NCBI RefSeq assembly: GCF_001278115.1
Contig: NZ_LIYD01000005.1
Coordinates: 1,494,551-1,558,550 of the forward strand
Length of the DNA: 64,000 bases
Reading direction: 5' to 3'
Origin: Flavobacterium akiainvivens
GTDB taxonomy: Bacteria > Bacteroidota > Bacteroidia > Flavobacteriales > Flavobacteriaceae
This document shows, in pieces, positions 8,591-19,332 of the stretch. A model generated the notes under the pieces. That model ran no database searches, was not told the origin of the DNA, and was given only the letters and a program-made list of their open reading frames with translations. Every line of letters begins with the position of its first letter. The stretch's first letter is position 1. Position numbers and translations under genes: made by a program.

Positions 8591-9157
8591 TTAAGAAATA
8601 CGTTTCCGTATTCTGCTCAATGCTTGTGGGGTAATGCCGATATATGAAGCAATATATTTTAGAGGAATTTCTTTTATCAATTGCGGTTGTTCGGTAAATA
8701 AATTCAGGTAACGCTGTTCGGCAGTTTCGTTCAGAAGCGAAAGTTCTCTTTTGGATTTATTGAGGAATAAATCTTCACTTGCTTTTCGTCCAATCACATT
8801 ACCAATTTCCGTTTCTCCATAAATGTTTTGCAGGTCATTATATGTTAATCGCCAAAGCGTTGTTTTTGTCAGTGTTTCTATGTTGCAAATGGATGGTGTT
8901 TTGGTTAGAAACGAATTATAGCCACTTACAAAGTTATGGTCAAATACAAAAGCAAAGGTCAGGTCATTTTCTTCTTTTGGAATATAGAAACGCATAATCC
9001 CTGTTTCAATAAACGAAAGGTAGTTTTCTGTTTGCCCTACTGTCAAAAGATGATGATTTTTAGGGAATTCCTGCTTTATGAGCTTTGAGGAGAAAAACTG
9101 CCAGTCTTTGTCTGTTAGTTTAACTGCCTTTTCAAAATATTTCCGTATTTGTTCCAT
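8591..9157 (-). CDS. Crp/Fnr-family transcriptional regulator
   Basis: 188 residues: an N-terminal cyclic-nucleotide-binding-like beta roll (FPKNHHLLTVGQTENYLSFIETGIMRFYI) and a C-terminal HTH (EIPLKYIASYIGITPQALSRIRKRI). It has no cysteine cluster of the Fnr type. The family is abundant in Bacteroidota and usually controls an adjacent gene, here the DoxX gene 57 bp downstream. A related protein is at 31994-32590. Confidence 0.85.
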   Translation of the reverse strand: MEQIRKYFEKAVKLTDKDWQFFSSKLIKQEFPKNHHLLTVGQTENYLSFIETGIMRFYIPKEENDLTFAFVFDHNFVSGYNSFLTKTPSICNIETLTKTTLWRLTYNDLQNIYGETEIGNVIGRKASEDLFLNKSKRELSLLNETAEQRYLNLFTEQPQLIKEIPLKYIASYIGITPQALSRIRKRIS

Positions 9158-9266
9158 TGTTCGTTATTCCAAATTTCGGTTAGCCTGAACACTAATTTAC
9201 TGTTATTTAAGGCTTATCCATATTGGCACAAAATTACAAATTAATTCTTCCTACACTTAGGGCTTT

Positions 9267-9309
9267 ACGCCAAATCCAGCCTCTCAACGCCAAACTCAGC
9301 CACTTCTAC
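9267..9309 (+). repeat. 10-bp phased GCC iterons before the helicase operon
   Basis: GCC triplets fall at 9269, 9279, 9289 and 9299, exactly 10 bp apart, within ACGCCAAATCCAGCC and ACGCCAAACTCAGCC. The block aligns with the one at 42156-42201. It lies about 60-100 bp ahead of the DUF1896 gene and points in the direction of transcription. Confidence 0.6.
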
Positions 9310-9371
9310 AAAGACTCTTATGTACTGCTATAATTTTAGGCTTCAAGTAAAATTCTAAACAAAATTATAGT

Positions 9372-9809
9372 ATGGATACACAACAAAAAGACCTGTCGTA
9401 TTTCAGATTACGACTGCAAGAATTATTAAACACCAGCTTCCCTGAAAAAGCAAACGACCAAAAATTTATTGAACAACGTTCTTCGTGGGCTGCTAATGCC
9501 TACGAGGGTGCTTTCCGTTCGGGAAACGCTATTGAGCAATGCAACGAAATAGCCAATTACATTCTTTTTGAGGGCTTGCACTTCTCCAAATTCGACACCG
9601 TTTTTCAGGTGGTATGCAATGAGTTTGACACCATCATGGCAGATGAGGAACTGCGATCTTTCGCACTAAAAATGTTCCCTGTTTGTGAGGCTGTTTTCAC
9701 TAACTATCAACTAACCGATGATTTCGCTTATAACACAGAGTACGACCTGCTCTATACCGAAATAACCGGAACCATCGCAATATGGATAGCCGAAAATGGA
9801 CTTCAGTAA
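9372..9809 (+). CDS. DUF1896-family protein
   Basis: 145 residues beginning [20 protein letters not shown], with [20 protein letters not shown] and [14 protein letters not shown], typical of the small DUF1896 proteins encoded next to the large helicase gene in Bacteroidota ICEs. Function unknown. It overlaps the start of the helicase gene by 14 bases, which suggests translational coupling and a joint role. Confidence 0.8.
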   Translation: MDTQQKDLSYFRLRLQELLNTSFPEKANDQKFIEQRSSWAANAYEGAFRSGNAIEQCNEIANYILFEGLHFSKFDTVFQVVCNEFDTIMADEELRSFALKMFPVCEAVFTNYQLTDDFAYNTEYDLLYTEITGTIAIWIAENGLQ

Positions 9810-12800
9810 ACGCCGACATCTCCAACAGAATATTGATGCCCTGCGGATTGCTTTTACATTGGAAAAGGAGAAACGGCAAGCCAGCGTAGGCGAAAGACTG
9901 TCAATGACGCAATACAGCGGATTTGGCGGTCTTAAATTCGTTCTGAACCCCATAGCCAACGAAATAGACATCAATAATTGGAGAAAAACAGAACACGACC
10001 TTTTTCCGCTCACGCAGGAACTCCACCAGCTACTCAAAGAAAATTCCGAAGACGAAAACCAATACCGCAGGTATGTGGATAGTATGAAAAGCTCTGTGCT
10101 AACGGCTTTTTATACACCTCCACAGGTTATAGATGCTATTGCTGCATCCCTGCGTGAAAGCGGTTTGAACATTCAGAGATTCCTCGAACCCTCCGCAGGT
10201 ATAGGCTCATTCATACAATCCTTTTCGGAAAATCAGAACCCCAATATTACCGCTTATGAAAAGGATCTGCTGACAGGGAAGATTTTAAAACAGCTTTATC
10301 CCAAAAGCAATATCCGTATAAGTGGTTTTGAGGAAATTCCTGAAAAGGAACAAAACAGCTATGATGTAATTGCCAGCAATATACCGTTTGGCGATACCTC
10401 CGTATTCGACCTTTCCTATTCCCGAAGCAAAGACGGTGCAAAAGTACAGGCCGCCCGAAGTATACACAATTACTTTTTTCTAAAAGGTGCTGATATGGTT
10501 CGTGAGGGCGGTTTGCTGGCTTACATTACTTCACAGGGTATTCTCAATAGCCCGAAGAATGAACCCATACGCAGGGCGTTGATGCATTATAATAATTTGG
10601 TTTCGGTTGTTCGGTTGCCCAACAACCTGTTTACGGAATATGCCGGTACCGAAGTAGGAAGTGACCTCATTATACTTCAAAAAAATACGGCAAAACAACA
10701 TCTGACGGAAAGGGAAGATCTGTTTTGCCAAAGCAGCCAAACAGAATATAATACGCCAGGCAATGCACTTTTTCAGGATAGCACAAGGATTGTGCATACC
10801 GACCGTAAATTAGATACCGACCCTTATGGACAACCTGCCCTAATCTATACGCACAAAGGCGGTGTTGAGGGAATTGCCAAAGATTTGAAAAAAAAGCTTT
10901 CCGAAGATTTTGGCCAGCACCTGAATTTGAATTTATACAAAGGCGAACGGAACGATGAGCCTGTTATACAAATTCCGGTTGAACCAGAGGTTATACCTCC
11001 GGTTGTTGAACCCGTAATCGTTCAGTCCGAACCACAGCGTATAACCATACCAACAATTGTTCAGGAAAGCCCGCAGGAATTAAAACAGTTAAGCATTTTT
11101 GACCTGTTTGAAAATGTGGACGAACCTGTAATGGTTATTGCTCCACCCAAAAGAGCGACACAAGTTAAAAAGCAAAGTGCTAAAACAAACCGCCGTGCAA
11201 TGGGTCGCCAGCCTGACCTGTTCAGTAGTGCGATGCAGCAACCTTATACGCCACCTGTTACCAATAGAGCTGCCAATGGAAGCACATTGACCAACAATAA
11301 AAAACAGGAAGCTATTGGCGACCTGTTTTCGGGTATCAACGGGAATGGCCAAGCTGATAAGCCAGCCGTTCCCGACACCATACCCGAACCTGCTCCGTAT
11401 AGTGATAAACTGCAATCGTTCCACCGCAACGATTGCCTTGTGGTGGATAAAGGCTGGGTCGGTCATCTGCAAGAAGTAGATACAAAAGACGGTACGGCTG
11501 TTTTCCATCCCCTGCAATTACAGTCCTTACAGAAAGCAAGAGCCGAGGCGTACATTGCTGTACGTGATGTTTACCAAGAGCTTTACACAAAAGAGGCACA
11601 GCATCAGACCGAATACAAGGAAGAAAGGGAAAACCTTAACCGCCTTTACGATGCCTTTGTTAAAAGGTACGGCAACCTCAACAGTGCCGATAATGCCAAA
11701 TTGATTAAAACCGACAGTTCCGGTAAGGAAATCCCTTATTTGGAACGTGTGGTTGGCGGTGTTGTGCATAAGTCGGATATATTCAGCCGTCCTGTAAGTT
11801 TTTCTACCGCAACCATAGCAACGGACAATCCCGAAGAAGCATTAGCGGCATCCCTTAACAAATACGGAAGCGTGGATTTGGGCTATATGTCCGAAATAAG
11901 CGGAATGCCTGACGATGCTTTAAAAGAAGCCTTGCACGGTCGTATTTACTACAATCCTCTGCAAAAGGAATACGAGATATCCGAACGTTGGATTGCAGGT
12001 AACGTAGTAGAAAAAGCCCAAGAGGTTAAAACCCACCTCGAACGCAATCCCGATGACAGCGAAGCCAAAGCAAGCCTTACCGTTTTGGAAGAAGCCCGAC
12101 CAAGACGTATCGAATTTGAGGAATTGGATTTTAATTTGGGCGAACGCTGGATACCCACAGGCATTTATGCCCGATTTGCTTCACATCTTTTTGATACGGA
12201 CGTACTTGTTCATTACTCTGAAAGCTCCGATGACTTTTCTGTGAAATGTCATCAGGGCAATATGCACATTTGGGAAAAATATGCCGTCAAAGCGGAAAGC
12301 CGCACGTTTGACGGTATTGTCCTGCTCAAACACGCCCTTGTCAATACCACGCCTGATATTACCAAAAAAGTAATGGTTGGCGACCAAGAGGTCAAGGTAC
12401 GGGATATGGAAGCCATACAAATGGCGAACACCAAAATTGATGAAATCCGTACCACTTTTACCGAGTGGCTTCACGCTCAAAACGATGAATTTAAAAAAAG
12501 GCTGACCGACCAGTACAACGATACTTTTAACTGTTTCGTTCGCCCCAACTACGACGGAAGCCATCAGGAATTTCCGGGATTAGACCGCAAGGGTGCAGGC
12601 ATTGAAGACCTGTATTCAAGCCAAAAGGACACCGTTTGGATGATAAAGCTGAACAACGGTGCTATCTGTGACCACGAAGTAGGTGCAGGAAAAACCCTCA
12701 TAATGTGTACCGCAGCGCAAGAAATGAAGCGTTTGGGATTAGCCCACAAGCCGATGATTATCGGGTTGAAAGCAAATATACCTGCCATTGCCGAAGACTA

Positions 12801-15225
12801 CCGCAAAGCCTATCCACACGCTAAAATCCTTTATCCAGGTATTAATGATTTTACGCCGAAAAAACGCCTGCGCATTTTCGGGGATATTAAAAATAATGAT
12901 TGGGATTGTGTGATACTCACACACGACCAGTTCGGAATGATACCGCAATCGCCCGAAATACAAAAGGAAATCCTCGAAATAGAATTAGACAGCGTAGAGC
13001 GAAACCTCGATGCCCTGAAATCGCAAGGCAAGGAAGTTACACGGGGAATGCTCGCCGGGGTAATCAAACGGAAAGAAAATCTTGAAGTAAAGCTGAAAAC
13101 ACTGCAACACGATATTGAAAACCGTAAGGATGATATTGTGGACTTTAAGATGATGGGCATAGACCATTTGTTTGTGGATGAAAGCCACCAGTTCAAAAAC
13201 CTGATGTTCAATACCCGTCATACACGGGTTGCCGGATTGGGTAACGTGGACGGCAGCCAAAAGGCACTGAACCTGCTGTTTGCCATACGCACCATTCAGG
13301 AGCGTACCAATGCGGATATGGGCGCAACCTTTCTTTCGGGTACAACTATCAGCAATTCATTAACGGAATTGTACCTGCTGTTTAAATACCTGCGTCCCCG
13401 TGCATTGGAAAAACAGGGCATTCATTCCTTTGATGCGTGGGCGGCTATCTACGCAAGGAAAACGACCGATTATGAATTTTCGGTAGCTAACAATATCGTC
13501 GCTAAAGAGCGTTTCCGCTACTTTATCAAAGTGCCGGAACTGGCGCAGTTCTATTCTGAAATCACGGATTACAGAACGGCAAAGGATATTGGCATTGACC
13601 GACCGAACAAAAACGAAATCCTTTACAACATACCGCCAACGCCCGACCAAGAAGCCTTTATCCAAAGCCTGATGCAGTTTGCCAAAACAGGTGATGCAAC
13701 ATTGCTCGGTAGAGAACCTTTATCTCCACGAGAAGAAAAAGCAAAGATGCTCATTGCCACGGATTACGCTCGTAAGATGTCGCTCGATATGCGTATGGTA
13801 AGCGGTATTTACGACGACCATCCCGACAACAAGGCTTCGCATTGTGCGGCAAACATAGCTAAGTATTACAACCAATTCAATGCACAGAAAGGAACGCAGT
13901 TCGTTTTCTCGGATTTGGGAACCTATAAGCCGGGCAAATGGAATGTGTACTCCGAAATCAAACGCAAGCTCGTGGAAGATCACGGCATACCTGCGCACGA
14001 AGTCCGATTTATTCAGGAAGCAAAAAATGATAAGCAACGTAGGGAACTTATTAACGGTATGAACGAGGGCAAAATCCGTGTGCTGTTCGGTTCTACGAGT
14101 ATGCTCGGAACTGGTGTTAATGCACAGAAAAGAGCCGTTACCGTTCATCATTTAGATACGCCGTGGAGACCGTCAGACCTTGCCCAAAGGGATGGGCGGG
14201 CAATCCGAAAGGGCAACGAGATTGCCAAATTCTTTGCTGATAATAAAGTGGCTGTTATCATCTATGCTGTTGAAAAATCTTTGGATAGTTACAAGTTCAA
14301 CCTGCTGTATAATAAGCAGCTTTTCATCGACCAGTTGAAGACCAACAACCTGACCAAAAGAACGATTGATGAGGGAAGTATGGACGAGAAATCGGGAATG
14401 AACTTTTCGGAATATGTGGCAATCCTTTCAGGTAATACAGACCTGTTGGATAAAGCCAAACTGGAAAAACAGATTGCCGGACTGGAAAGTGAAAAGCAGG
14501 CGTTTAACCGTTCTAAATCCAGTGCCAAATTTAAGGTACAGGATTATACGGAAATGCTGCAAAGCACTCAATCCCGTTTGAACCGGATGAGTACAGACTT
14601 CGAAAACTTACAGCAACGCCTGCAAAAGCGTTCGGACGGTACAATCGAAAACCCTGTGCTGTTGGATGGTTTGCCGCCCAATGCAAATCCGAAACAAATC
14701 GGCGCAAAGCTGAACGAAATTGCAGACAAAGCCCGCACCGCAGGTCAGTATGAAGAAATAGGCAGTTTGTACGGTTTTACGTTGTTGGTTAAAACAGAAA
14801 TGTCAGAAAAAGAGGGCGTGGATATTAGGGTAAACCGTTTTTTAGTTCAGGGTGAAGGCAATATCAAATACACCTACAATAATGGTCTGATGGCAAAAGA
14901 CCCCGAAACTGCTGCAATGAATTTTTTGAGGGCTTTGGAAAAGCTTCCTGGCTTTGTGAAGCAGGAACAGGAGAAAATTTCTGAAATACAAAAAGACCTG
15001 CCTATACTTCAGGAGGTGGTAAACGGTACTTGGTCTAAGGAAAGTAGATTGAGTGAGCTTAAAACAGAACTGGCAGCCGTAGAACGGAAGATACAGCTAT
15101 CAATAGAACCTGTAAAACACAGTGAAGAAGCTGCCGAACAGATAGAGAAGCGGAAAGAAAACTCAACGGTTTCGGAAAGCATTATATGGACAAAAGGTGT
15201 TCATCTGCCTCGTGGCATATTATAA
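9796..15225 (+). CDS. Giant N6-methylase-like/SF2 helicase fusion protein
   Basis: 1809 residues. The N-terminal part has an adenine-methylase-like fold: [11 protein letters not shown]...[13 protein letters not shown] near 100-140, and SNIPFGD near 194-200 in the place of an NPPF/Y motif. The middle is low-complexity and Pro/Gln-rich. The second half is a superfamily 2 helicase: Walker A VGAGKT near 962-967, DESH near 1128, GTGVNAQKR, and motif [12 protein letters not shown] from 1464. A coiled tail follows. Such proteins are standard in CTnDOT-like ICEs. They may protect or process transferred DNA, but no activity is established from sequence. The missing second Pro in the NPPF-like motif makes methylation uncertain. 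Confidence 0.85.
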   Translation: MDFSKRRHLQQNIDALRIAFTLEKEKRQASVGERLSMTQYSGFGGLKFVLNPIANEIDINNWRKTEHDLFPLTQELHQLLKENSEDENQYRRYVDSMKSSVLTAFYTPPQVIDAIAASLRESGLNIQRFLEPSAGIGSFIQSFSENQNPNITAYEKDLLTGKILKQLYPKSNIRISGFEEIPEKEQNSYDVIASNIPFGDTSVFDLSYSRSKDGAKVQAARSIHNYFFLKGADMVREGGLLAYITSQGILNSPKNEPIRRALMHYNNLVSVVRLPNNLFTEYAGTEVGSDLIILQKNTAKQHLTEREDLFCQSSQTEYNTPGNALFQDSTRIVHTDRKLDTDPYGQPALIYTHKGGVEGIAKDLKKKLSEDFGQHLNLNLYKGERNDEPVIQIPVEPEVIPPVVEPVIVQSEPQRITIPTIVQESPQELKQLSIFDLFENVDEPVMVIAPPKRATQVKKQSAKTNRRAMGRQPDLFSSAMQQPYTPPVTNRAANGSTLTNNKKQEAIGDLFSGINGNGQADKPAVPDTIPEPAPYSDKLQSFHRNDCLVVDKGWVGHLQEVDTKDGTAVFHPLQLQSLQKARAEAYIAVRDVYQELYTKEAQHQTEYKEERENLNRLYDAFVKRYGNLNSADNAKLIKTDSSGKEIPYLERVVGGVVHKSDIFSRPVSFSTATIATDNPEEALAASLNKYGSVDLGYMSEISGMPDDALKEALHGRIYYNPLQKEYEISERWIAGNVVEKAQEVKTHLERNPDDSEAKASLTVLEEARPRRIEFEELDFNLGERWIPTGIYARFASHLFDTDVLVHYSESSDDFSVKCHQGNMHIWEKYAVKAESRTFDGIVLLKHALVNTTPDITKKVMVGDQEVKVRDMEAIQMANTKIDEIRTTFTEWLHAQNDEFKKRLTDQYNDTFNCFVRPNYDGSHQEFPGLDRKGAGIEDLYSSQKDTVWMIKLNNGAICDHEVGAGKTLIMCTAAQEMKRLGLAHKPMIIGLKANIPAIAEDYRKAYPHAKILYPGINDFTPKKRLRIFGDIKNNDWDCVILTHDQFGMIPQSPEIQKEILEIELDSVERNLDALKSQGKEVTRGMLAGVIKRKENLEVKLKTLQHDIENRKDDIVDFKMMGIDHLFVDESHQFKNLMFNTRHTRVAGLGNVDGSQKALNLLFAIRTIQERTNADMGATFLSGTTISNSLTELYLLFKYLRPRALEKQGIHSFDAWAAIYARKTTDYEFSVANNIVAKERFRYFIKVPELAQFYSEITDYRTAKDIGIDRPNKNEILYNIPPTPDQEAFIQSLMQFAKTGDATLLGREPLSPREEKAKMLIATDYARKMSLDMRMVSGIYDDHPDNKASHCAANIAKYYNQFNAQKGTQFVFSDLGTYKPGKWNVYSEIKRKLVEDHGIPAHEVRFIQEAKNDKQRRELINGMNEGKIRVLFGSTSMLGTGVNAQKRAVTVHHLDTPWRPSDLAQRDGRAIRKGNEIAKFFADNKVAVIIYAVEKSLDSYKFNLLYNKQLFIDQLKTNNLTKRTIDEGSMDEKSGMNFSEYVAILSGNTDLLDKAKLEKQIAGLESEKQAFNRSKSSAKFKVQDYTEMLQSTQSRLNRMSTDFENLQQRLQKRSDGTIENPVLLDGLPPNANPKQIGAKLNEIADKARTAGQYEEIGSLYGFTLLVKTEMSEKEGVDIRVNRFLVQGEGNIKYTYNNGLMAKDPETAAMNFLRALEKLPGFVKQEQEKISEIQKDLPILQEVVNGTWSKESRLSELKTELAAVERKIQLSIEPVKHSEEAAEQIEKRKENSTVSESIIWTKGVHLPRGIL

Positions 15226-15232
15226 AGGTGGT

Positions 15233-16054
15233 TTACTTTTCGTCCTGTTCATCCATTTTCTTAATCAGTGCTTCACACAGGTTGTCAAGGAATTTGGTTC
15301 GGTTTATCTTACGCGCTTTCAGTTCCATAAACGTGTGGTAAAAGTCGCCCAAATCTATATTAAAGGCATTTTCAAAATTTTTGGCTATCAATTTTATGTC
15401 AGTATTTCCATTGTTAAAGACACCGTTGGAGTACAAGGCATAAATAAGTTCTGTTAATGCAGTTTTACTTGCTGTCCATTTCAAAGAATTTTCTGAAACC
15501 TTTTTAAGGTTTAGACTATTAAGCCTGCTTTCCAAGTAAACCTGTATCAAGTCATTAGCAATTATTTTGGCAACCTTATAATCATGTGAAGTAGAAAAAC
15601 GGTGGTCTGCTTCAAAATAAAAGGTATCTAACCATAGCCTTATATCATGATTTCCCCGTATAAAAAACTTCTCGTCAAGGAAAGAGTTATTACTACGGTA
15701 ATATTTATAAAAATCAAGGTTGTTCTCAAAAAATCTTTTTAGCTTTTTTAGTTCTTTCTTGAAATATTTCCTACTGCGCTTGCCTGCATAGGGTCTTTTC
15801 GTTTCAATTTTATATATCGCATTGTAGTAGATGAGCTTTGAAACAATAACCGGTTTCTGATATTTGAAAAATTGGATTTCTTCTTCTGAATTATTGAAAT
15901 CTTTTTTCAGTATAAATTCTTTTAGGTCTGCGAGGCTTCGAATGATGAGCTGTATAGCGGCTTCTATTTTTTTTACTGGTCGGTCGGTTTCAATCTCCAA
16001 TTCCTGGATTGCAGTTTCCAATTTGAGATATGTTTTATTGTAGAATTTATGCAT
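15233..16054 (-). CDS. rteC: RteC-family regulator (copy 2, diverged)
   Basis: 273 residues aligning along their whole length with the first RteC: EIQFFKYQKPVIVSKLIYYNAIYKIETKRP, FYKYYRSNNSF, SHDYKVAKIIANDLI, KTALTELIYALYSN, and FMELKARKINRTKFLDNL. It is convergent with the helicase gene, 7 bp between stops, and far from any excision operon in this window. It may act on the same palindromes as copy 1, or be left from a second element that recombined here. Confidence 0.88.
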   Translation of the reverse strand: MHKFYNKTYLKLETAIQELEIETDRPVKKIEAAIQLIIRSLADLKEFILKKDFNNSEEEIQFFKYQKPVIVSKLIYYNAIYKIETKRPYAGKRSRKYFKKELKKLKRFFENNLDFYKYYRSNNSFLDEKFFIRGNHDIRLWLDTFYFEADHRFSTSHDYKVAKIIANDLIQVYLESRLNSLNLKKVSENSLKWTASKTALTELIYALYSNGVFNNGNTDIKLIAKNFENAFNIDLGDFYHTFMELKARKINRTKFLDNLCEALIKKMDEQDEK

Positions 16055-16358
16055 GCTTAATGTTTATAGTTTTCGATATCCTATATACCGTTTAGTTAAA
16101 TCATCATGCCTGTTTAAGATCATCTATAAAAATGAAAATCACCAAGGTTAGCATTTCTTTAGTGCTGTCCCCTGATGATTTTATTTGTTCTATTTGCCGC
16201 GAGGATATTCTAATACATATAAATAGTAGATTGCTAAATTTTGCACTTTATCCACTCGGGCTCGTATGCACTCTTTATGTGACAAGGTTAGGTACTATTA
16301 CTATAGGAAAAATTTTGATAAATTTCCTCTAAAATCAAACGTAAGCTACTACTTATAC
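16055..16358. other. AT-rich gap between rteC copy 2 and the redox cargo
   Basis: No convincing gene, hairpin or repeat. It marks the boundary between ICE core genes and the long cargo region. A 66-codon frame on the plus strand lacks any recognisable pattern. Confidence 0.4.
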
Positions 16359-17054
16359 TTATAGCCCCAATGCCTTTTTTAGATACACTGGGTAGGCATC
16401 CAAATCTTCTTTGATATGTTTGTTGTGAAATACATCATAACAGTAGTAACCTGGAAGAACATCAAACCCGGTAAACAAATAGTTTGCTGCCACATTAAAC
16501 AAAGCATCATCAGCACTCCTTCCTTTAAATAGATACTGATTGCTGTCGTTGAAACTTTCTTTCGGTGCATTCCATGTGGCAGATATCATGAATTTCTTAC
16601 CCTGCATTTTCCCTCCAGTTCCATATTGTTTTGTAGGATCATTTTGCGAGCGTCCGTCACTCACGAGAAATTTCTGAGCATTCATACCGCTGGTAAATAC
16701 CTCGTCAATATATTTTTTATATATCCATGAGGTATTCTCCCAATTTATAGGTGTCTGCAATATAATAATATCCGCCTGCATATGTTTTTTCACTTCTTCT
16801 TCTACATTGTAACCATCTTCAATCTTCGTTTCAAGTACCCTGAAATTTTGATTTATGAAGAATTCTTTGGCTTTGTCAAAAAATGCCCTATTCAGGTTAC
16901 CCTCTGACAACCCAGGATATCTCAGATGCGAATTGATCAGTAATACAGTTTTGTTCTTTATGTTACTCTGTATTTGCTGTGTTTGCGCCCTTAGATTCAC
17001 ACTATTGGCCAGGAACATTACCATGAGATATGTAAAAACAATCCTTGTTTTCAT
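16359..17054 (-). CDS. MdaB-like NAD(P)H quinone reductase with a signal peptide
   Basis: 231 residues. After an N-terminal hydrophobic segment with a likely signal peptidase site (MKTRIVFTYLMVMFLANSVN, then LRAQ), the rest is a flavodoxin-fold quinone reductase of the MdaB/NQO type: VLLINSHLRYPGLSEG, ADIIILQTPINWENTSWIYKKYIDEVF, SDGRSQNDPTKQYGTGG and GKKFMISATWNAPKESF. MdaB is normally cytoplasmic and uses FAD or FMN with NAD(P)H, so a leader peptide is odd. It is last in a leftward cluster after an OYE and an SDR gene. Confidence 0.85.
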   Translation of the reverse strand: MKTRIVFTYLMVMFLANSVNLRAQTQQIQSNIKNKTVLLINSHLRYPGLSEGNLNRAFFDKAKEFFINQNFRVLETKIEDGYNVEEEVKKHMQADIIILQTPINWENTSWIYKKYIDEVFTSGMNAQKFLVSDGRSQNDPTKQYGTGGKMQGKKFMISATWNAPKESFNDSNQYLFKGRSADDALFNVAANYLFTGFDVLPGYYCYDVFHNKHIKEDLDAYPVYLKKALGL

Positions 17055-17106
17055 ATTCTTATTTGATTTAAAATTTATCTGAATGCTTCTAAAAGCTACT
17101 TGTCAT

Positions 17107-17811
17107 TTATGAGCCTGGATTTGTTGCCCATACATTTATTTCGGGGACAAAGGCTATATCATTCAGTGAAAGGAGGGAATTGATGACTTGTGCTATTTCA
17201 AGTCCTTTTAGTTTGTTTTCCGGAGCAGTTGTCACATGCCCTGACTTCTCTCCGAATCCTGTTACAACTTCGCTTGGATTGACTTGAGTAACACGTATAT
17301 TATGTTTTCGCAGTTCAGACCGCCAAGATAAGGTTAGCCCCGTTATCGCTGACTTGCTTGAGCAATATGCAGAACCGTTGGGAAAACCGTTCACCGCTCC
17401 CATTGAAGAAATATTTATTATATTACCGTAATTCTGCTCAATAAAGATTTTTGCAGCTTTCTGACCGCACATAAAAACGCTCTTTGTATTGTTTTCCCAA
17501 ATCAAGGCGAAATCGGAAACGGAGGTACTCAGCAGCGATCCCGAATGACCTATTCCCGCGTTATTGATCAGAATGTTAAGACCATTCATTTTTTCAATCG
17601 CATAGCTAAAAAGATTGGTAATATCTTCTTCATTGGTTACATCTGCCCTGATACCATATACATCGAGTTCAGTGGCTATTTTATTAACTGAATCTTCGTT
17701 TCTTGCGCATATAACCACCTGGGCTCCCTGTGCTTTTAAAAGTTTCGCAGTTTCGTATCCGATTCCTGTAGTTCCCCCTGTGATGATAACTTTAGCTTCA
17801 CTTATTCTCAT
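17107..17811 (-). CDS. SDR-family oxidoreductase
   Basis: 234 residues. TGGTTGIG (about 12-19), DVTNEEDI, NNAGIGHSG (about 86), SSMGAVNGFPNGSAYCSSKSA with the active Tyr-x-x-x-Lys, and VNPSEVVTGF. It resembles 3-ketoacyl-ACP reductase/FabG-like SDRs. It starts 24 bp after the upstream OYE stop, so the two are likely one transcript. Substrate unknown. Confidence 0.88.
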   Translation of the reverse strand: MRISEAKVIITGGTTGIGYETAKLLKAQGAQVVICARNEDSVNKIATELDVYGIRADVTNEEDITNLFSYAIEKMNGLNILINNAGIGHSGSLLSTSVSDFALIWENNTKSVFMCGQKAAKIFIEQNYGNIINISSMGAVNGFPNGSAYCSSKSAITGLTLSWRSELRKHNIRVTQVNPSEVVTGFGEKSGHVTTAPENKLKGLEIAQVINSLLSLNDIAFVPEINVWATNPGS

Positions 17812-17835
17812 AAAATTATATAATAAATTTAGTAA

Positions 17836-18972
17836 CTAGTCTTCCATCGGCACAAAGCCGTTGAGATCGTTAAAAATAGCCATAAGTTTAGCCGGGATTT
17901 TCTTTTCTTCGACGCTGGATAATTTTAATACGTTTGTTATTTTGTCATCCTGGCCACTTTGGGTCAATTCAACCCAATCGGGATTGACAACCAGCCCTCT
18001 TGCTACAGCTGCCATGGTTATCCCAAAATCTAATACTTCCACTGCATCTTCAGGCCTCGCAATTCCACCAGCTACTACGACCGGTACGCGTCCCCCTACA
18101 TATTCATTAAGTACAGCGGATATGGGAATATCAGTTTCTTCTGCATCCAGCGGTCTTTGAGATACCGCATTCAATAACGAGAAATGCAAATAATCTACCC
18201 CCTCCATGATAAGCTTATCAATTAAAACGTAAGTATCTTTAAGGCCGTATGTTTTCTGTGGCATTTCTTCAGGAGAAATCCTGAATCCCAGCAGAAATGG
18301 TTTTTGAGCGTGTTTATCAATTACATCTTTTACCTCCCGGACAACCTCAATCCCAAAACGTAGGCGGTTTTCCAGTGAGCCACCATAGCGGTCTGTCCTT
18401 TTGTTAAAAAAGGGGGATATGAAATTTTGGATCAGGAAACCGTGAGCACCATGTATCTCTACTCCGTCAAATCCCGCTTCAATTGCCCGTCGTGTAGTTT
18501 CCCCAAATGCCCTTACAATAGTTAGGATTTCATCCTCGCTGAGTTCTTTAGGAGTGATAAATTCTGATGACCCCGGTGCGGTCTCTATGGACACAGCACT
18601 GGCACCTACTACTTGACGATCCGGAATAAGATCGGGTATGGCTTTATTCCCGGCGTGAAACAATTGAAGCAGTACCGGCGCACCACCGCTTTTTGCAGCG
18701 TCTGCCAGCTTTTTGAGACTGGGAAGAAAACGGTCATCATACCCTGCAAATTCGTGAGTGAAACCAATACCGTTTTCTGTCACATGTGTACAGCCGGTGA
18801 CTACCATCCCGACACCGTTAACCCTTGCCCTGTAGTATGCCACTTCTTCGTCAGATATAGTAAAATCTTCATTTGATGCCCAGGTTGTCATGGGTGACAT
18901 TACAATTCTATTTTTTAAACTTATACCGTTCTTAAATTTTATCGGCTCAAACAGTTTAGAGAATCTATTCAT
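17836..18972 (-). CDS. NADH:flavin oxidoreductase, Old Yellow Enzyme family
   Basis: I start it at ATG 18972 (MNRFSKLFEPIKFKNGISLKNRIVMSPMTTW), giving 378 residues, instead of the longer frame to 19023, which carries 17 non-homologous residues. Key OYE motifs are visible: HAGNKA, FDGVEIHGAHGFLIQNFISPFFNKRTDRYGGSLENR, and VVVAGGIARPEDA. OYEs use FMN and NAD(P)H to reduce activated C=C bonds of enones, quinones and nitro compounds. The 21-bp repeat at 19026-19056 lies upstream. It probably leads the operon with the SDR and MdaB-like genes. Confidence 0.92.
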   Translation of the reverse strand: MNRFSKLFEPIKFKNGISLKNRIVMSPMTTWASNEDFTISDEEVAYYRARVNGVGMVVTGCTHVTENGIGFTHEFAGYDDRFLPSLKKLADAAKSGGAPVLLQLFHAGNKAIPDLIPDRQVVGASAVSIETAPGSSEFITPKELSEDEILTIVRAFGETTRRAIEAGFDGVEIHGAHGFLIQNFISPFFNKRTDRYGGSLENRLRFGIEVVREVKDVIDKHAQKPFLLGFRISPEEMPQKTYGLKDTYVLIDKLIMEGVDYLHFSLLNAVSQRPLDAEETDIPISAVLNEYVGGRVPVVVAGGIARPEDAVEVLDFGITMAAVARGLVVNPDWVELTQSGQDDKITNVLKLSSVEEKKIPAKLMAIFNDLNGFVPMED

Positions 18973-19025
18973 ATATTTTAGCTCTTTAAATCCATGCAAA
19001 ATTAGCAATTCACTTCTTCCCAAAA

Positions 19026-19056
19026 GTTGCCATATTCAGGAAAAAAGTAGTCAAAA
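19026..19056 (-). promoter_or_regulatory. 21-bp-spaced direct repeat, candidate AraC operator
   Basis: GTTGCCATAT at 19026 and GTAGTCAAAA at 19047 are 21 bp apart and 54 bp before the OYE start. It belongs to the same family as the copies at 23699, 26043 and 31036. Regulation is inferred from shared position and spacing. Confidence 0.5.
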
Positions 19057-19116
19057 TAAGGAGATAAAGATGAGATGTGTGACTATTACTTTTCTACAGG
19101 TCAATTATGTTTTTAA

Positions 19117-19190
19117 TTAAAGATTTACCCTTTTCATTACAGCTTCATCGTACCGTGCACCGGTATTAGTTCGAGTGCAATAGTGCTTTC
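19117..19190 (-). pseudogene. Remnant of an aldo/keto reductase C-terminus
   Basis: The reverse strand encodes NTGARYDEAVMKRVNL and a stop at 19117-19119, almost identical to the C-terminus GARYDEAGMKRVNL of the intact aldo/keto reductase at 20311-21324. Just upstream, the reading frame shifts (ALELIP is in another frame) and the rest of the gene is absent. This is the tail of a lost paralogue. Confidence 0.75.
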
Positions 19191-19332
19191 CTGATTGTTT
19201 CTGATGCTACTTCAGAGAGTCCCAGATATTTTCTCTAATATTTCGTCCGGTTTGAACTCTGTATAAAACAATTGCCGCACAACAATATTTTACTTAGAAA
19301 TCGACAAAAAATCAGATAAGCTGAAAACGATA

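Noticed and set aside
16132..16332. A 66-codon frame in the gap after rteC copy 2
   Set aside because: No homology pattern, no good start context, and AT-rich filler sequence.
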